A DNA stretch of 46,932 nt from a virus: IMG/VR virus record IMGVR_UViG_3300025543_000049, positions 1 through 46,932 of that record. One strand, given 5' to 3'. The position numbers were made by a program, and so were the translations under genes. This document shows, piece by piece, positions 27,616 to 35,449 of this stretch; positions within the stretch are counted from its first letter, which is position 1, and each line of letters starts with the position of its first letter. The notes beneath the pieces are model-generated. The model was not told where the DNA came from. It ran no database searches and saw only the letters and a program-made list of their open reading frames with translations.

Positions 27616-28608
27616 ATGGCATATACAGCAGGTAGTACAATTTTAGCAACAGATTACAATGGATTTGTTAGTACAAACGGTGCAAACGTAAACGTAATCT
27701 GGGCAACCGGTACCGGAGACTCCGGTTATGGCGAGGCAGCATTAAGCACAGTGGCTGCTGCTGCAACTATCACAGCAACACAGTGGTCCACACTAAACAG
27801 TAAAATTACTTCAATAGCAAGCCATCAAGGCACTACCATTACCAGTAGAGCAAATCCAACAACAGGTGATACTATTGCAATTCTAGCAAATTTGGCCACA
27901 GATCTTTCTACTCTTCAGACCAACCGCGGCGATGCTGCTGCCAGCGGCGCAGAAACTGTTGCATTCAGTGGCACAACAAGCAAAACAACAAACACTGGGT
28001 CTGCTGATGCTGCCTGGACAATTACATTTACTCATACAGTGACTTTTGCAAGTGCTGATGCTGCACGTTATTTCTTCAACGCTGGCGGACGCATCAAATG
28101 GCAAACAAGTAAAACATCAACTGGCAATGATGGCGATGCTGAGTGGAACGACACTGCCAACACACTAGTTGGCGACATTTATATCACTGGTGGCACTGCT
28201 ACACAAACTATTGCTGGCAGTTCATATACTGGTACAACCAAAGTTGGCGGTACAGGTACACCAAACCAATTACAAACAAATGTAGGTTGGTATGATTTGA
28301 CCACAAGCGATACACAAATATACCAACAATACTCTGATACTGCTCCATACACCGGGCAATACATTGCTATCAACGCCAAGACAGCAGGTTCAGGAACACA
28401 ATTAATATTGACCACAACTTGGGTTGACCCAGGTGGCGATGCAGCACCAGGCGGCAACAACATCATTACAGGTGGTACAGCAACTGCTTCACCATTCTCA
28501 ACGTTTGGTACAGCACCTGCTACAGTGGTTACATTATTTGTACCAAGTGCCACTTACTTGACAAGTGCGTCATGGGGAACACCAACTATTGCAGCATCGG
28601 TTGCTTAA
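27616..28608 (+). CDS. Phage virion/fibre-associated protein
   Basis: 330 residues, rich in Thr, Ala and Gly. The first 80 residues have the pattern I-ATDYN-F-----VN-IW-TG-GDSGYG followed by ITATQWSTLNSKITSIASHQ. I associate this with phage virion proteins encoded beside tail fibres. The remainder is a beta-rich Thr/Gly-rich domain without recognisable catalytic residues. A good AAGGGA lies about 8 bases before ATG 27616. It is the last gene of the virion block, followed by a strong hairpin. It may be a fibre tip, a fibre connector or a decoration protein; these cannot be separated from sequence alone. Confidence 0.6.
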   Translation: MAYTAGSTILATDYNGFVSTNGANVNVIWATGTGDSGYGEAALSTVAAAATITATQWSTLNSKITSIASHQGTTITSRANPTTGDTIAILANLATDLSTLQTNRGDAAASGAETVAFSGTTSKTTNTGSADAAWTITFTHTVTFASADAARYFFNAGGRIKWQTSKTSTGNDGDAEWNDTANTLVGDIYITGGTATQTIAGSSYTGTTKVGGTGTPNQLQTNVGWYDLTTSDTQIYQQYSDTAPYTGQYIAINAKTAGSGTQLILTTTWVDPGGDAAPGGNNIITGGTATASPFSTFGTAPATVVTLFVPSATYLTSASWGTPTIAASVA

Positions 28609-28629
28609 TTAAACTGTAATTTTTTACCA

Positions 28630-28649
28630 AAAGGGCCTTCGGGCCCTTT
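28630..28649 (+). terminator. Strong UUCG-tetraloop hairpin terminator
   Basis: AAAGGGCC, loop TTCG, GGCCCTTT: a perfect 8-bp stem with the very stable C(UUCG)G tetraloop. A run of six T lies upstream and TACTTTTG downstream, so it could act in both directions, though every gene here is on one strand. It closes the virion block. Confidence 0.8.
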
Positions 28650-28675
28650 ACTTTTGTCCGTATTTGCTGTATAAT
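28647..28675 (+). promoter_or_regulatory. Sigma70-like promoter for the accessory operon
   Basis: TTTACT at 28647-28652 (four of six matches to the -35 consensus) and a perfect TATAAT at 28670-28675, with a 17-base spacer. The -35 overlaps the downstream arm of the terminator hairpin. Transcription would start about 7 bases after the -10, essentially at the ATG of 28683, implying a leaderless or near-leaderless message. No late octamer is present, so this operon may be read by host-type polymerase at another time than the virion genes. Confidence 0.55.
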
Positions 28676-28682
28676 AATTTTT

Positions 28683-28988
28683 ATGAACACTGAAGAATTA
28701 ATCAAAATTGGTCGCGCCCGTTTTGAACACGTGGCTGCACGCCGGTTACTCAAAGAAAAATACCAAGCCAAAATGCTGTTTGCTTACAACGGCGGCATGT
28801 GGAATGCTGAACCAACATTGTTGGTATTGCTTGCTACTGTATCTCCAGGGGATGCAGTTGTGTTGGACTTGTATGAAACCCCTATTCGGGTCAATCCAGA
28901 AGAACTGCGGGGTATTGCAATGCAGAGATGGCAAGAACAAATGAACGCATGGCTAGCTGAATACGAAGAAACAAATAAAACACGATGA
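28683..28988 (+). CDS. Conserved small phage protein of unknown function
   Basis: 101 residues, first gene of the accessory operon. The N-terminal helix (NTEELIKIGRARFEHVAARR) is followed by a short beta region (LFAYNGGMWNAEPTLLVLLA, VVLDLYETPIRVN) and a C-terminal helix rich in Gln and Trp (MQRWQEQMNAWLAEYEE). The pattern resembles small hypothetical proteins of T4-like marine phages, but I know no function. There is no Shine-Dalgarno, and the predicted transcription start nearly coincides with the ATG. The stop overlaps the next start (ATGA). Confidence 0.7.
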   Translation: MNTEELIKIGRARFEHVAARRLLKEKYQAKMLFAYNGGMWNAEPTLLVLLATVSPGDAVVLDLYETPIRVNPEELRGIAMQRWQEQMNAWLAEYEETNKTR

Positions 28989-29785
28989 CTGCTGGTGCAT
29001 TAATATTTGCGTTCAACAACAAGCACACTGATTATGTTGCAATGGCCAACTGGTCTGCTAAAAATATACAACGGCATTTGAATATTCCTGTTTGTCTTGT
29101 CACACGAGAAGAACCCGCTGCCGGGCATTCTTTTGATAAAGTAATACTTGCTGACCCAGCACAAGGCGGCACAAGATACTTTTCAGATTATGATTCAAAT
29201 GTGGTCTGGCACAACACCAATCGCATGGATGCTTATCAATTAAGTCCGTGGGAGCAAACACTGGTATTGGATGCAGATTATGTTGTTGCTGGTAATCAGT
29301 TATCAACTGTGTTACAAACCAACAAAGACTTTTTATGTTACAGATGGGCATCAGATCTAACAGGTTTGCGTACATTTGATGACTTAAATTATTTTGGCAA
29401 TAATCGTATGCCTATGTGGTGGGCAACTGTTATGATGTTTCGTCGTAGCACAGCAGTCGAATTGTTGTTTGATTCAATGCAAATGGTTCGTGACAATTGG
29501 ACACACTACAGAAATTTATATAAAAACAACACGCCCACTTACAGAAATGACCATGCTCTTAGTATAGCGTTAAATACATTAAACGGGCACACATTGCAAG
29601 TTGATCAAATACCCGGAACATTGGCCAGTATTACACCAGAACACAAATTGACACAACTATCACCGGACTCATATAGAGTAGACTTTTTTACTCCTGACAA
29701 AAAACCACGTTGGATCGTATTGGGTCAGGATTTCCATGCCATGGGCAAACAACAACTGGGAGCAATCGTTGCCAATTCTTGCTGA
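28985..29785 (+). CDS. GT-A fold glycosyltransferase-like protein (GT8-like)
   Basis: 266 residues. The N-terminus (GALIFAFNNKHTDYVAMANW) fits the nucleotide-binding start of GT-A enzymes. The VLDADYVV block (Asp96, Asp98) is a DxD motif for metal and nucleotide-sugar binding. A MWWATVMMFRRS segment is the expected later acceptor-side strand, and NDHALSIALN matches the helix that follows in GT8-like enzymes. It should transfer a sugar from a nucleotide donor in the cytoplasm; donor and acceptor are unknown. It overlaps the 101-residue gene by ATGA, and its 3' end overlaps the next glycosyltransferase by 50 bases. Confidence 0.7.
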   Translation: MTAGALIFAFNNKHTDYVAMANWSAKNIQRHLNIPVCLVTREEPAAGHSFDKVILADPAQGGTRYFSDYDSNVVWHNTNRMDAYQLSPWEQTLVLDADYVVAGNQLSTVLQTNKDFLCYRWASDLTGLRTFDDLNYFGNNRMPMWWATVMMFRRSTAVELLFDSMQMVRDNWTHYRNLYKNNTPTYRNDHALSIALNTLNGHTLQVDQIPGTLASITPEHKLTQLSPDSYRVDFFTPDKKPRWIVLGQDFHAMGKQQLGAIVANSC

Positions 29786-30509
29786 ACGTGGATATTTGAT
29801 CCCGGCTATCAACACCAACACAGTGGACTATGTTGCTTGTGCAGAACAACTGGCTTCTAGCATACGAGCATGGCACCCTGACGCCAACATAACTGTTTTG
29901 ACAAAAGAAATGTTGCCGTACGGCAACAAAGGTGGCTTTGCAAATGACTGGCAAGTGTTTAGAGCAAGCCCATATCGGCAAACAATCAAACTAGAAGCAG
30001 ACATGATTGTTGCCAGTCCCATTGACCACTTGTGGACCATGTTTGAACATCGAGATGTAGTTGTCAGTCAAGGCTGTAGAGACTTTTATGACCAGCCCAG
30101 CAACAACCGTCGTTACCGAAAACTGTTTGATACCAACAACTTGCCAGATGTTTATAACGCTATAACGTATTGGCGTGTAAGTAAAACAGCACAAGAGTTT
30201 TTTCAATGGGTAAGAAATATATTTGAAAATTGGACAGACTTTAAAACATTGTTAAAGTTCCCAGAGGAAACGCCGTCAACTGATGTTGTGTATGCCATGG
30301 CTGCAGATATTATGGGCAGAGAACAAGTGACGTTGCCTGTGGGATATGGGCCCAGCATGGTTCACATGAAACCTGGCGTTGTTGCAACACACACTAACAA
30401 TTGGACAAAAGAACTAGTATGGGAAAACACCAATCCCGGACTACGAATACAAACAGTGGCACAATGGGGATTTGTGCATTATCATAACAAAGACTGGAGG
30501 CTAGTATGA
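29736..30509 (+). CDS. Second GT-A glycosyltransferase-like protein
   Basis: 257 residues. The opening strand-helix (RGYLIPAINTNTVDYVACAE) and IKLEADMIV (Glu87, Asp89) place it in the GT-A class with an ExD variant of the metal motif. LPDVYNAITYWRVSKTAQEF is the usual mid-protein acceptor-pocket region. Sequence resemblance to the preceding protein is limited to the fold, so this is a divergent partner and not a recent copy. The ATG at 29736 gives a 50-base overlap with the upstream gene; a TTG at 29769 would reduce it and still keep the whole fold, so the start is uncertain. Substrates are unknown. Confidence 0.7.
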   Translation: MPWANNNWEQSLPILAERGYLIPAINTNTVDYVACAEQLASSIRAWHPDANITVLTKEMLPYGNKGGFANDWQVFRASPYRQTIKLEADMIVASPIDHLWTMFEHRDVVVSQGCRDFYDQPSNNRRYRKLFDTNNLPDVYNAITYWRVSKTAQEFFQWVRNIFENWTDFKTLLKFPEETPSTDVVYAMAADIMGREQVTLPVGYGPSMVHMKPGVVATHTNNWTKELVWENTNPGLRIQTVAQWGFVHYHNKDWRLV

Positions 30510-30778
30510 GTACAGAAGAAGACAAATTTAAACACAGCAAGCGTTTACAAAAACAAGAAAATGCTATTCATCGACAACAAGCAATTGCACTACAACACGG
30601 TGTTGATAAAAATCTAGTTGAAGATGAACCACATCGTTTTGCCAAGCATCATGTGATGGACGAGAATATTCCGCACAAGGCCAATAAAGAGTTAACTGCA
30701 CAAGAAAAAAGAATGTATCAAGATATAGATACACCCAACGATCGACACAGCAACGGCATACCACCAACTGATGTTTGA
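30506..30778 (+). CDS. Small hydrophilic protein of unknown function
   Basis: 90 residues, strongly charged and rich in His, Gln, Lys and Glu (KRLQKQENAIHRQQAIALQH), predicted helical and soluble, with a Pro-rich end (SNGIPPTDV). No motif recognised. The start overlaps the glycosyltransferase stop as ATGA and its stop overlaps the next gene by 8 bases, which supports translation as part of the operon. Confidence 0.6.
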   Translation: MSTEEDKFKHSKRLQKQENAIHRQQAIALQHGVDKNLVEDEPHRFAKHHVMDENIPHKANKELTAQEKRMYQDIDTPNDRHSNGIPPTDV

Positions 30779-31049
30779 TTACGATTACACCTGGAGCGAC
30801 TTTGTTGGCAACATTGGGGTTGTCATACTGCTCACCAGTTATTATCTTAATGTAGCTGGCAAAATAGACAGCAAAGGGTGGCAATATAATTTAGCTAATC
30901 TAATAGTGGCAGTTCTGTTAGGTATTAACTTGTACTACAAACCCAATATCAGTAGTATAATTATTGAAGCAGTATGGTTTATTATAGCGGCATACGGACT
31001 AGTTAGATATTATAAAATTAAGGTGCCAGACAATGAACGAAACTACTGA
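30771..31049 (+). CDS. Three-helix membrane protein, CBU_0592-like
   Basis: 92 residues with three hydrophobic segments: about 13-29 (GNIGVVILLTSYYLNVA), 41-56 (NLANLIVAVLLGINLYY) and 61-81 (SSIIIEAVWFIIAAYGLVRY). The pattern G-G-V---L-SYYL followed by N-----L-I-LYY--N--S-IIE--W--IA-YGL matches small bacterial membrane proteins of the CBU_0592 family, function unknown. It would sit in the host inner membrane. It is the only clear membrane protein of the window. It overlaps both neighbours (8 and 17 bases). Membrane location is supported by sequence; family call is from memory of the pattern. Confidence 0.65.
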   Translation: MFDYDYTWSDFVGNIGVVILLTSYYLNVAGKIDSKGWQYNLANLIVAVLLGINLYYKPNISSIIIEAVWFIIAAYGLVRYYKIKVPDNERNY

Positions 31050-31380
31050 AAATTTCTGGAAAGCCTGGGCAGAGCCTGTGCTTGAGACAGCACCTATATT
31101 TTTTAGATTGTATTATGATGACCAAGGTCGGCTATTATCTTACAGCATGGAACACTTGCCAGGTAATTACATAGACATAGATGCTGCCACATACCAACTT
31201 GGTTCACGAAATGTGCGTGTAGTTGACAGCAAACTTGTACACATAACGCCAAAGAAAACAGTTGCTAAATTAGTGCCCGGCGATACAGGAACACCTTGTT
31301 TGCCTGACAACATCAGTATTGTTGTTGATCAGCAACAACCCAACATCAAATGGAGATTGACATCGCATGAATCGGATTGA
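31033..31380 (+). CDS. Conserved hypothetical protein
   Basis: 115 residues, mixed alpha/beta and soluble. Two segments stand out: FFRLYYDDQGRLLSYSMEHL, followed by PGNYIDIDAATYQLGS, and VRVVDSKLVHITPKK. The start has AAGGTG about 8 bases upstream and overlaps the membrane-protein gene. The stop overlaps the next gene by 14 bases. No family or catalytic pattern recognised. Confidence 0.6.
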   Translation: MNETTENFWKAWAEPVLETAPIFFRLYYDDQGRLLSYSMEHLPGNYIDIDAATYQLGSRNVRVVDSKLVHITPKKTVAKLVPGDTGTPCLPDNISIVVDQQQPNIKWRLTSHESD

Positions 31381-32293
31381 CATTGCAGACCTTGACTGCA
31401 TTTACTTGACATACGACGAGCCACAGAAGGAAGAATTCTGGGTAAAGATTCGCAACATGGTTCCGTGGGCCAAACGTGTTGACGGAGTCAAAGGCAGTGA
31501 CGCCGCACACAAAGCAGCCGCGGCCGCAAGTGATACAGAACGCTTTGTCTTGATTGATGGCGACAACATGCCAGACCCTGAGTTTTTTAACTTGACACTG
31601 GAGTTGCCAGATGCACAGTGGGAATCAGCAGTGTTTCGCTGGAGAGCCCGTAATCATGTCAACGGATTGATGTACGGCAATGGTGGACTAAGTAGTTGGA
31701 CAAGAAAATTTGTCAATGATATGCAAACACACGAAGCCACAGATGGACGAACAGAAACAGAAGTAGAGTTTTGTTTTGACCCGTTGTATTGGGCCATGCA
31801 TGATTGTTATTCAACAACATTTCCAAATGGATCTGCGTTCCACGCATGGCGTGCAGGATTCCGAGAAGGTGTCAAGATGTGTTTGAATGTGGGCAAGAAA
31901 CCCACAGTAACCGAGTTTCGAGATCGTGTACATCAACGCAATCTCGACAACTTGACTGTATGGCACAATGTGGGCCGTGACGCCGAACACGGCATTTGGA
32001 GCATGGCAGGATCACGTATGGGCTCTTACATGACCATGCTGACAGACTGGGATTATCGTACTGTACAAGACTTTGCTGCACTTGAACAATTGTGGGACAC
32101 AGTCAAAGACACTGATCCAGAAATTGTACTAAGTAAAGTAGCAGAAGATCTCGGCACTCAGTTGGACTTGCCGATGGTATGGTTTGATGAACCCACTAGC
32201 AAATTCTTTAAACACCATTACCGCAGTAACTGGCACAACCGTGGCGTTGCTGTGAGAGAAATTGATGTAATACGAAAACAAGAAGGATGGTAA
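31367..32293 (+). CDS. Glycosyltransferase family 2-like protein
   Basis: 308 residues. The N-terminal 70 residues have a GT2-like layout: strand CIYLTYDEPQ, helix, VKGSDAAHKAAAAASDTERF and VLIDGDNMPDPE with Asp64 and Asp66 as the metal/nucleotide-sugar motif. WRARNHVNGLMYGNGGLSSW is a plausible acceptor-site region. The C-terminal 100 residues are helical. It overlaps the previous gene by 14 bases. One base separates it from the first radical SAM gene, where base composition changes abruptly to AT-rich. It is the third GT-A-type enzyme of the operon; donor and acceptor are unknown. Confidence 0.6.
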   Translation: MNRIDIADLDCIYLTYDEPQKEEFWVKIRNMVPWAKRVDGVKGSDAAHKAAAAASDTERFVLIDGDNMPDPEFFNLTLELPDAQWESAVFRWRARNHVNGLMYGNGGLSSWTRKFVNDMQTHEATDGRTETEVEFCFDPLYWAMHDCYSTTFPNGSAFHAWRAGFREGVKMCLNVGKKPTVTEFRDRVHQRNLDNLTVWHNVGRDAEHGIWSMAGSRMGSYMTMLTDWDYRTVQDFAALEQLWDTVKDTDPEIVLSKVAEDLGTQLDLPMVWFDEPTSKFFKHHYRSNWHNRGVAVREIDVIRKQEGW

Positions 32294-32294
32294 C

Positions 32295-33323
32295 ATGTAT
32301 CAACACGCAGAACTAGTACACTGGATGAAAAACAAAGAAGTTAAAAAATTTATTCCATCAAGTGTTGACATTGATTTAACTAACATCTGTAACCAAGATT
32401 GTTATTATTGTAATTCAGCAGAGCATCGTGCTTCAAAACCAATACAAAAAAAATACACTGAATATATTAAACTATTAGACCAATTAACCACATGGAGAGC
32501 ACATACCCCTAACAGCTTTGGTAGTTTGCACACTATTACATATCCCGGTGGCGGCGAGCCAACATTATTGCCAAATTATGAAAAAGTATTAGAGCACACA
32601 ATTGATCTTGGATTTTTAACTGCGTTAACAACAAACGGTACTAAATTAGAAAAACTAATTAATAATGTCAGTGTTGCAAAAATTAAAAAAATGGCATGGA
32701 TTGGTATAGATATTGATGCTGGAGAAGAAGAATTGTATGAAAAAATTCGAAGAAGTTTAACTAAAAAATCTCCATTTAATAAAGTTATGCAAAATGCTAA
32801 AGAATTAGTAAAATTAGGAGCTAATGTTGATTTTAAAATATTATTAAACGAACATAATAGTACACCTACTGCATTAAATGATATTTTTTTAAAATCTCAA
32901 GAAATTGGTATACGCCTTTTGTACATACGACCGACTGTTATTGGTAATACTGCATTTCCTTTTTCTGATAATACACTGATGCTAATTGACCAACTAGCGT
33001 TAAAATATCATGTTACGGTAAAATTAAATAAAAATAAATTTTTATCTAGAAATTATAATCGTTGCCATCAAATGTTTCAATTTCCTGTATTTTGCGCCGA
33101 CGGCGAAATCTATACATGTTGCGACAATAAAGGAGTTGACAACTTCTCCATCGGCCGCTGGGATCAGGGAGACTTTAGAGATATATGGCTTGGTCCTAGA
33201 CATTATGAAGTATATAATAAAATTAATACACATCTGTGTCACCCATGCCGTCCAAATGCTAGTAATATACAAATACAAAATATGTTAGACAATCCCCAAT
33301 TGTTGGAAACTTTATATCTATGA
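32295..33323 (+). CDS. Radical SAM protein with C-terminal SPASM-like domain (cassette A)
   Basis: 342 residues. Cys32, Cys36 and Cys39 (CNQDCYYC) are the CX3CX2C ligands of the SAM-cleaving 4Fe-4S cluster. GGGEP at 85-89 is the SAM-binding GGE motif. The C-terminal third carries further Cys (FCADGEIYTCCDNKG near 268-282, then HLCHPC near 316-321) in a SPASM/twitch arrangement for an auxiliary cluster. Such enzymes usually modify peptides or carbohydrates by radical chemistry. The gene opens an AT-rich block: the line 32641-32700 is 14/60 G+C. The next gene overlaps its stop by 4 bases. The substrate is unknown. Confidence 0.85.
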   Translation: MYQHAELVHWMKNKEVKKFIPSSVDIDLTNICNQDCYYCNSAEHRASKPIQKKYTEYIKLLDQLTTWRAHTPNSFGSLHTITYPGGGEPTLLPNYEKVLEHTIDLGFLTALTTNGTKLEKLINNVSVAKIKKMAWIGIDIDAGEEELYEKIRRSLTKKSPFNKVMQNAKELVKLGANVDFKILLNEHNSTPTALNDIFLKSQEIGIRLLYIRPTVIGNTAFPFSDNTLMLIDQLALKYHVTVKLNKNKFLSRNYNRCHQMFQFPVFCADGEIYTCCDNKGVDNFSIGRWDQGDFRDIWLGPRHYEVYNKINTHLCHPCRPNASNIQIQNMLDNPQLLETLYL

Positions 33324-33682
33324 GTGCATTTTTTCCTATTACCGAAATAGTAGATCGGTATTCTATTGCAAAATTAAAATTTAACAAAACGAAAAACAAT
33401 TTTGACGAATTACAGTTTTATCAAACTCAGATGAATTTGTATGATATTTTATGTATCAAGGACGAGTTAGAGCAGTTATACGAGATTCATTCTAATATAT
33501 GGGAACTTGAATCTCAATTAAAACGCGGAGTAGAGCATCAACTAAGTCTTGACGAAATAGGAAGGCGTGCCATCAAAATTCGAGATTGGAACAATAAACG
33601 AGTATTTCTTAAAAATAGCATGGCTATTAAATTAGGGCAAGGTAATATTACAGAAATTAAAAAAGACCACCTATCTGAATAA
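33320..33682 (+). CDS. DUF6165-like small protein (cassette A)
   Basis: 120 residues. ITEIVDRYSIAKLKFNK, a central ELEQLYEIHSNIWELESQL helix, and a closing RAIKIRDWNNKRVFLKNSM then GNITEIKK match the layout I recall for the DUF6165 family (E-ID--TIL-IK, then N--R--LK--IN, then EEK). That family is usually found in polysaccharide or nucleotide-sugar loci and has no known reaction. The protein is helical and soluble, has no signal peptide and has AT-rich codons like its neighbours. It starts inside the radical SAM stop and ends one base before the next gene. Confidence 0.6.
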   Translation: MSAFFPITEIVDRYSIAKLKFNKTKNNFDELQFYQTQMNLYDILCIKDELEQLYEIHSNIWELESQLKRGVEHQLSLDEIGRRAIKIRDWNNKRVFLKNSMAIKLGQGNITEIKKDHLSE

Positions 33683-33683
33683 C

Positions 33684-34640
33684 ATGTTTACTTTAATTTT
33701 ATCTGACAGAATAATCTATAATCAAAAAGAATTTTTAGATTTTTTAATTGCTAGTCAAAAAAATCCAATAAATATTTCCACTAATTCCGAAGGAGCATGT
33801 TTAAGTGCCTACGGAGTATATGAATTAATTGAACAATTTGAGTATTCTGATGTCACTATTTATACTTCTAATATGTTGGAGTTGCACAATCGTTATACCA
33901 TTAAAAAACAACACGGATTATTGTGGTTTAACATTAAAAAATGTGATTATGCAGACTCTCACATGTGGAATCAAACTAAAATTTTTGGTTGCTTTTATAA
34001 TCGACCTACGTGGTATCGCATTGGGCTGGCAGCCAATTTAGAATATAATTTTAAAGAAATATCATTAATAAATTTTAGACGAGACCCAATGGATGAAAAT
34101 CAGCGTAAGTTTTTTGATGTAAATCGATTATTTAAATATCACCCAGACAGTTTTAAATTGTTTAGTCAAGTAGTCGATCGGTGGCCTTGTACCCTTGAAA
34201 ATCATAATAATTTTCGTGTTGGAACATCAACAGATACATTAACTACTCAGTTATCAAGTTTCTATAAAGATTTTTTGATTGATATTGTTGCCGAAACATG
34301 GGTCGAAGGTACTACTTTTGCTCCAACGGAAAAAACAGTCCGTCCGATGTTGTTAAAAAAACCGTTCATTATATTTGCATCACAGGATTATTTGTGTTAT
34401 CTCAGACAACTAGGATTTAAAACATTCCAGACTCCTGAATCTACATTCTGGTCCGAAGATTATGATGGATATGAAGGCCGAGAACGATATATAAGAATAC
34501 TGGCACTAATTGATGAATTAGCCAAAAAATCTAAAACAGAATTAGAAGAAATGTACCAAGCCATGCAACCAATACTTGATCACAACTACAATTTATTAGT
34601 AACCCAAAGTTATAATAAGACAATAACAAAAATAGTATGA
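33684..34640 (+). CDS. TEK/LGF-TF motif protein, glycosyltransferase-like (cassette A)
   Basis: 318 residues. The C-terminal half contains FAPTEKTVRPMLLKKPFIIF, LRQLGFKTFQTPESTFWSED and an R-I-ALIDEL helix. The product of 38607-39674 has the same order: TEK, K/R-P, P-F/W-I, R-LGF-TF, E-D, R. I read the TEK block as resembling the donor-binding C-terminal lobe of some glycosyltransferases (the EK motif of GT10-like enzymes). That is inference; no named family is certain. The N-terminal 150 residues are unlike the paralogue. Strongly AT-rich. It follows the DUF6165-like gene by one base and overlaps the SGNH gene by 4. Confidence 0.55.
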   Translation: MFTLILSDRIIYNQKEFLDFLIASQKNPINISTNSEGACLSAYGVYELIEQFEYSDVTIYTSNMLELHNRYTIKKQHGLLWFNIKKCDYADSHMWNQTKIFGCFYNRPTWYRIGLAANLEYNFKEISLINFRRDPMDENQRKFFDVNRLFKYHPDSFKLFSQVVDRWPCTLENHNNFRVGTSTDTLTTQLSSFYKDFLIDIVAETWVEGTTFAPTEKTVRPMLLKKPFIIFASQDYLCYLRQLGFKTFQTPESTFWSEDYDGYEGRERYIRILALIDELAKKSKTELEEMYQAMQPILDHNYNLLVTQSYNKTITKIV

Positions 34641-35449
34641 TACTGGCTACAGATTCTTTGCCAACATATTTTACAATAGCAACCCCACAAAATAGTCATT
34701 ATGCAAAGGCAACTAATACATTTGATTTTACTAATAGAAACTCAGAAGTGTTAGTGATTACATGCGGGGATAGTTGGACATGGGGAGCTGATCTTACACC
34801 AAGCGATAATGAAGAATTTAGAGTAACTCATGCATACGGAAACATTGTTTCTGACAGACTGGGCGCTGATTGGTTAAATTTAGGGCAATCTGGATCTAAC
34901 AATTTTTTTATCGCCGAGCGAATTGAGGAGTTATCTAACATTATTCCATCACTAAATTATAATAAAATTTATCTAATTTGTACATTTACTGAAATTGGTA
35001 GATCATTTAATAGTCATCACGATGTATATCTTGATTATGTAAATTGGTTTAACAACAACTCAATTGATAATTTTTTAAATTTTCTTAATGCGGAATGTGT
35101 TAGAAGAATAAAACAGGTCGCAACAAAACATAACATTAAATTAGTCATTGGTACTAATTTTATTGACGCAGTTGGAATTGATGCAGACGTGCTATTGCCA
35201 TTGCCGTGGTTCCGATTACTGGACATAGACTGCCCGGTGAAAGGATATGCCGGAACTACCGGAGTAAAACGATTGCAATCAGTTACTGAATTTGTGAATG
35301 ATACATCATATAAAATTTGGATGAACGAGTTGATAGATACCTCTTACTATATTGATCAAGTATGTGCATCGCCAACATTAGTTACACAACATCCTCAATC
35401 ATCTGGCCATAAGATATGGGCAGAATACATATTGGAAAATATTAAATGA
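34637..35449 (+). CDS. SGNH/GDSL-hydrolase-like protein (cassette A)
   Basis: 270 residues. Block I is CGDSWTWG with the presumed nucleophile Ser46. Block II is LNLGQSGSNN near 85-95. Block III is represented by LICTFTEIGR, without the usual Asn. The C-terminal HPQSSGH (His252 to His258) is in the place of the catalytic DxxH, with the Asp not obvious. It is therefore an SGNH-type esterase, or a non-hydrolytic relative if the Asp is truly missing. Typical substrates of the family are O-acyl groups on sugars and lipids. It ends cassette A, and the stop overlaps the next radical SAM start by 4 bases. Confidence 0.65.
   Translation: MILATDSLPTYFTIATPQNSHYAKATNTFDFTNRNSEVLVITCGDSWTWGADLTPSDNEEFRVTHAYGNIVSDRLGADWLNLGQSGSNNFFIAERIEELSNIIPSLNYNKIYLICTFTEIGRSFNSHHDVYLDYVNWFNNNSIDNFLNFLNAECVRRIKQVATKHNIKLVIGTNFIDAVGIDADVLLPLPWFRLLDIDCPVKGYAGTTGVKRLQSVTEFVNDTSYKIWMNELIDTSYYIDQVCASPTLVTQHPQSSGHKIWAEYILENIK

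Noticed and set aside
28654-28675. TTGTCC as the -35 element of the 28683 promoter
   Set aside because: Only 10 bases separate it from TATAAT; TTTACT at 28647 has the correct 17-base spacing.
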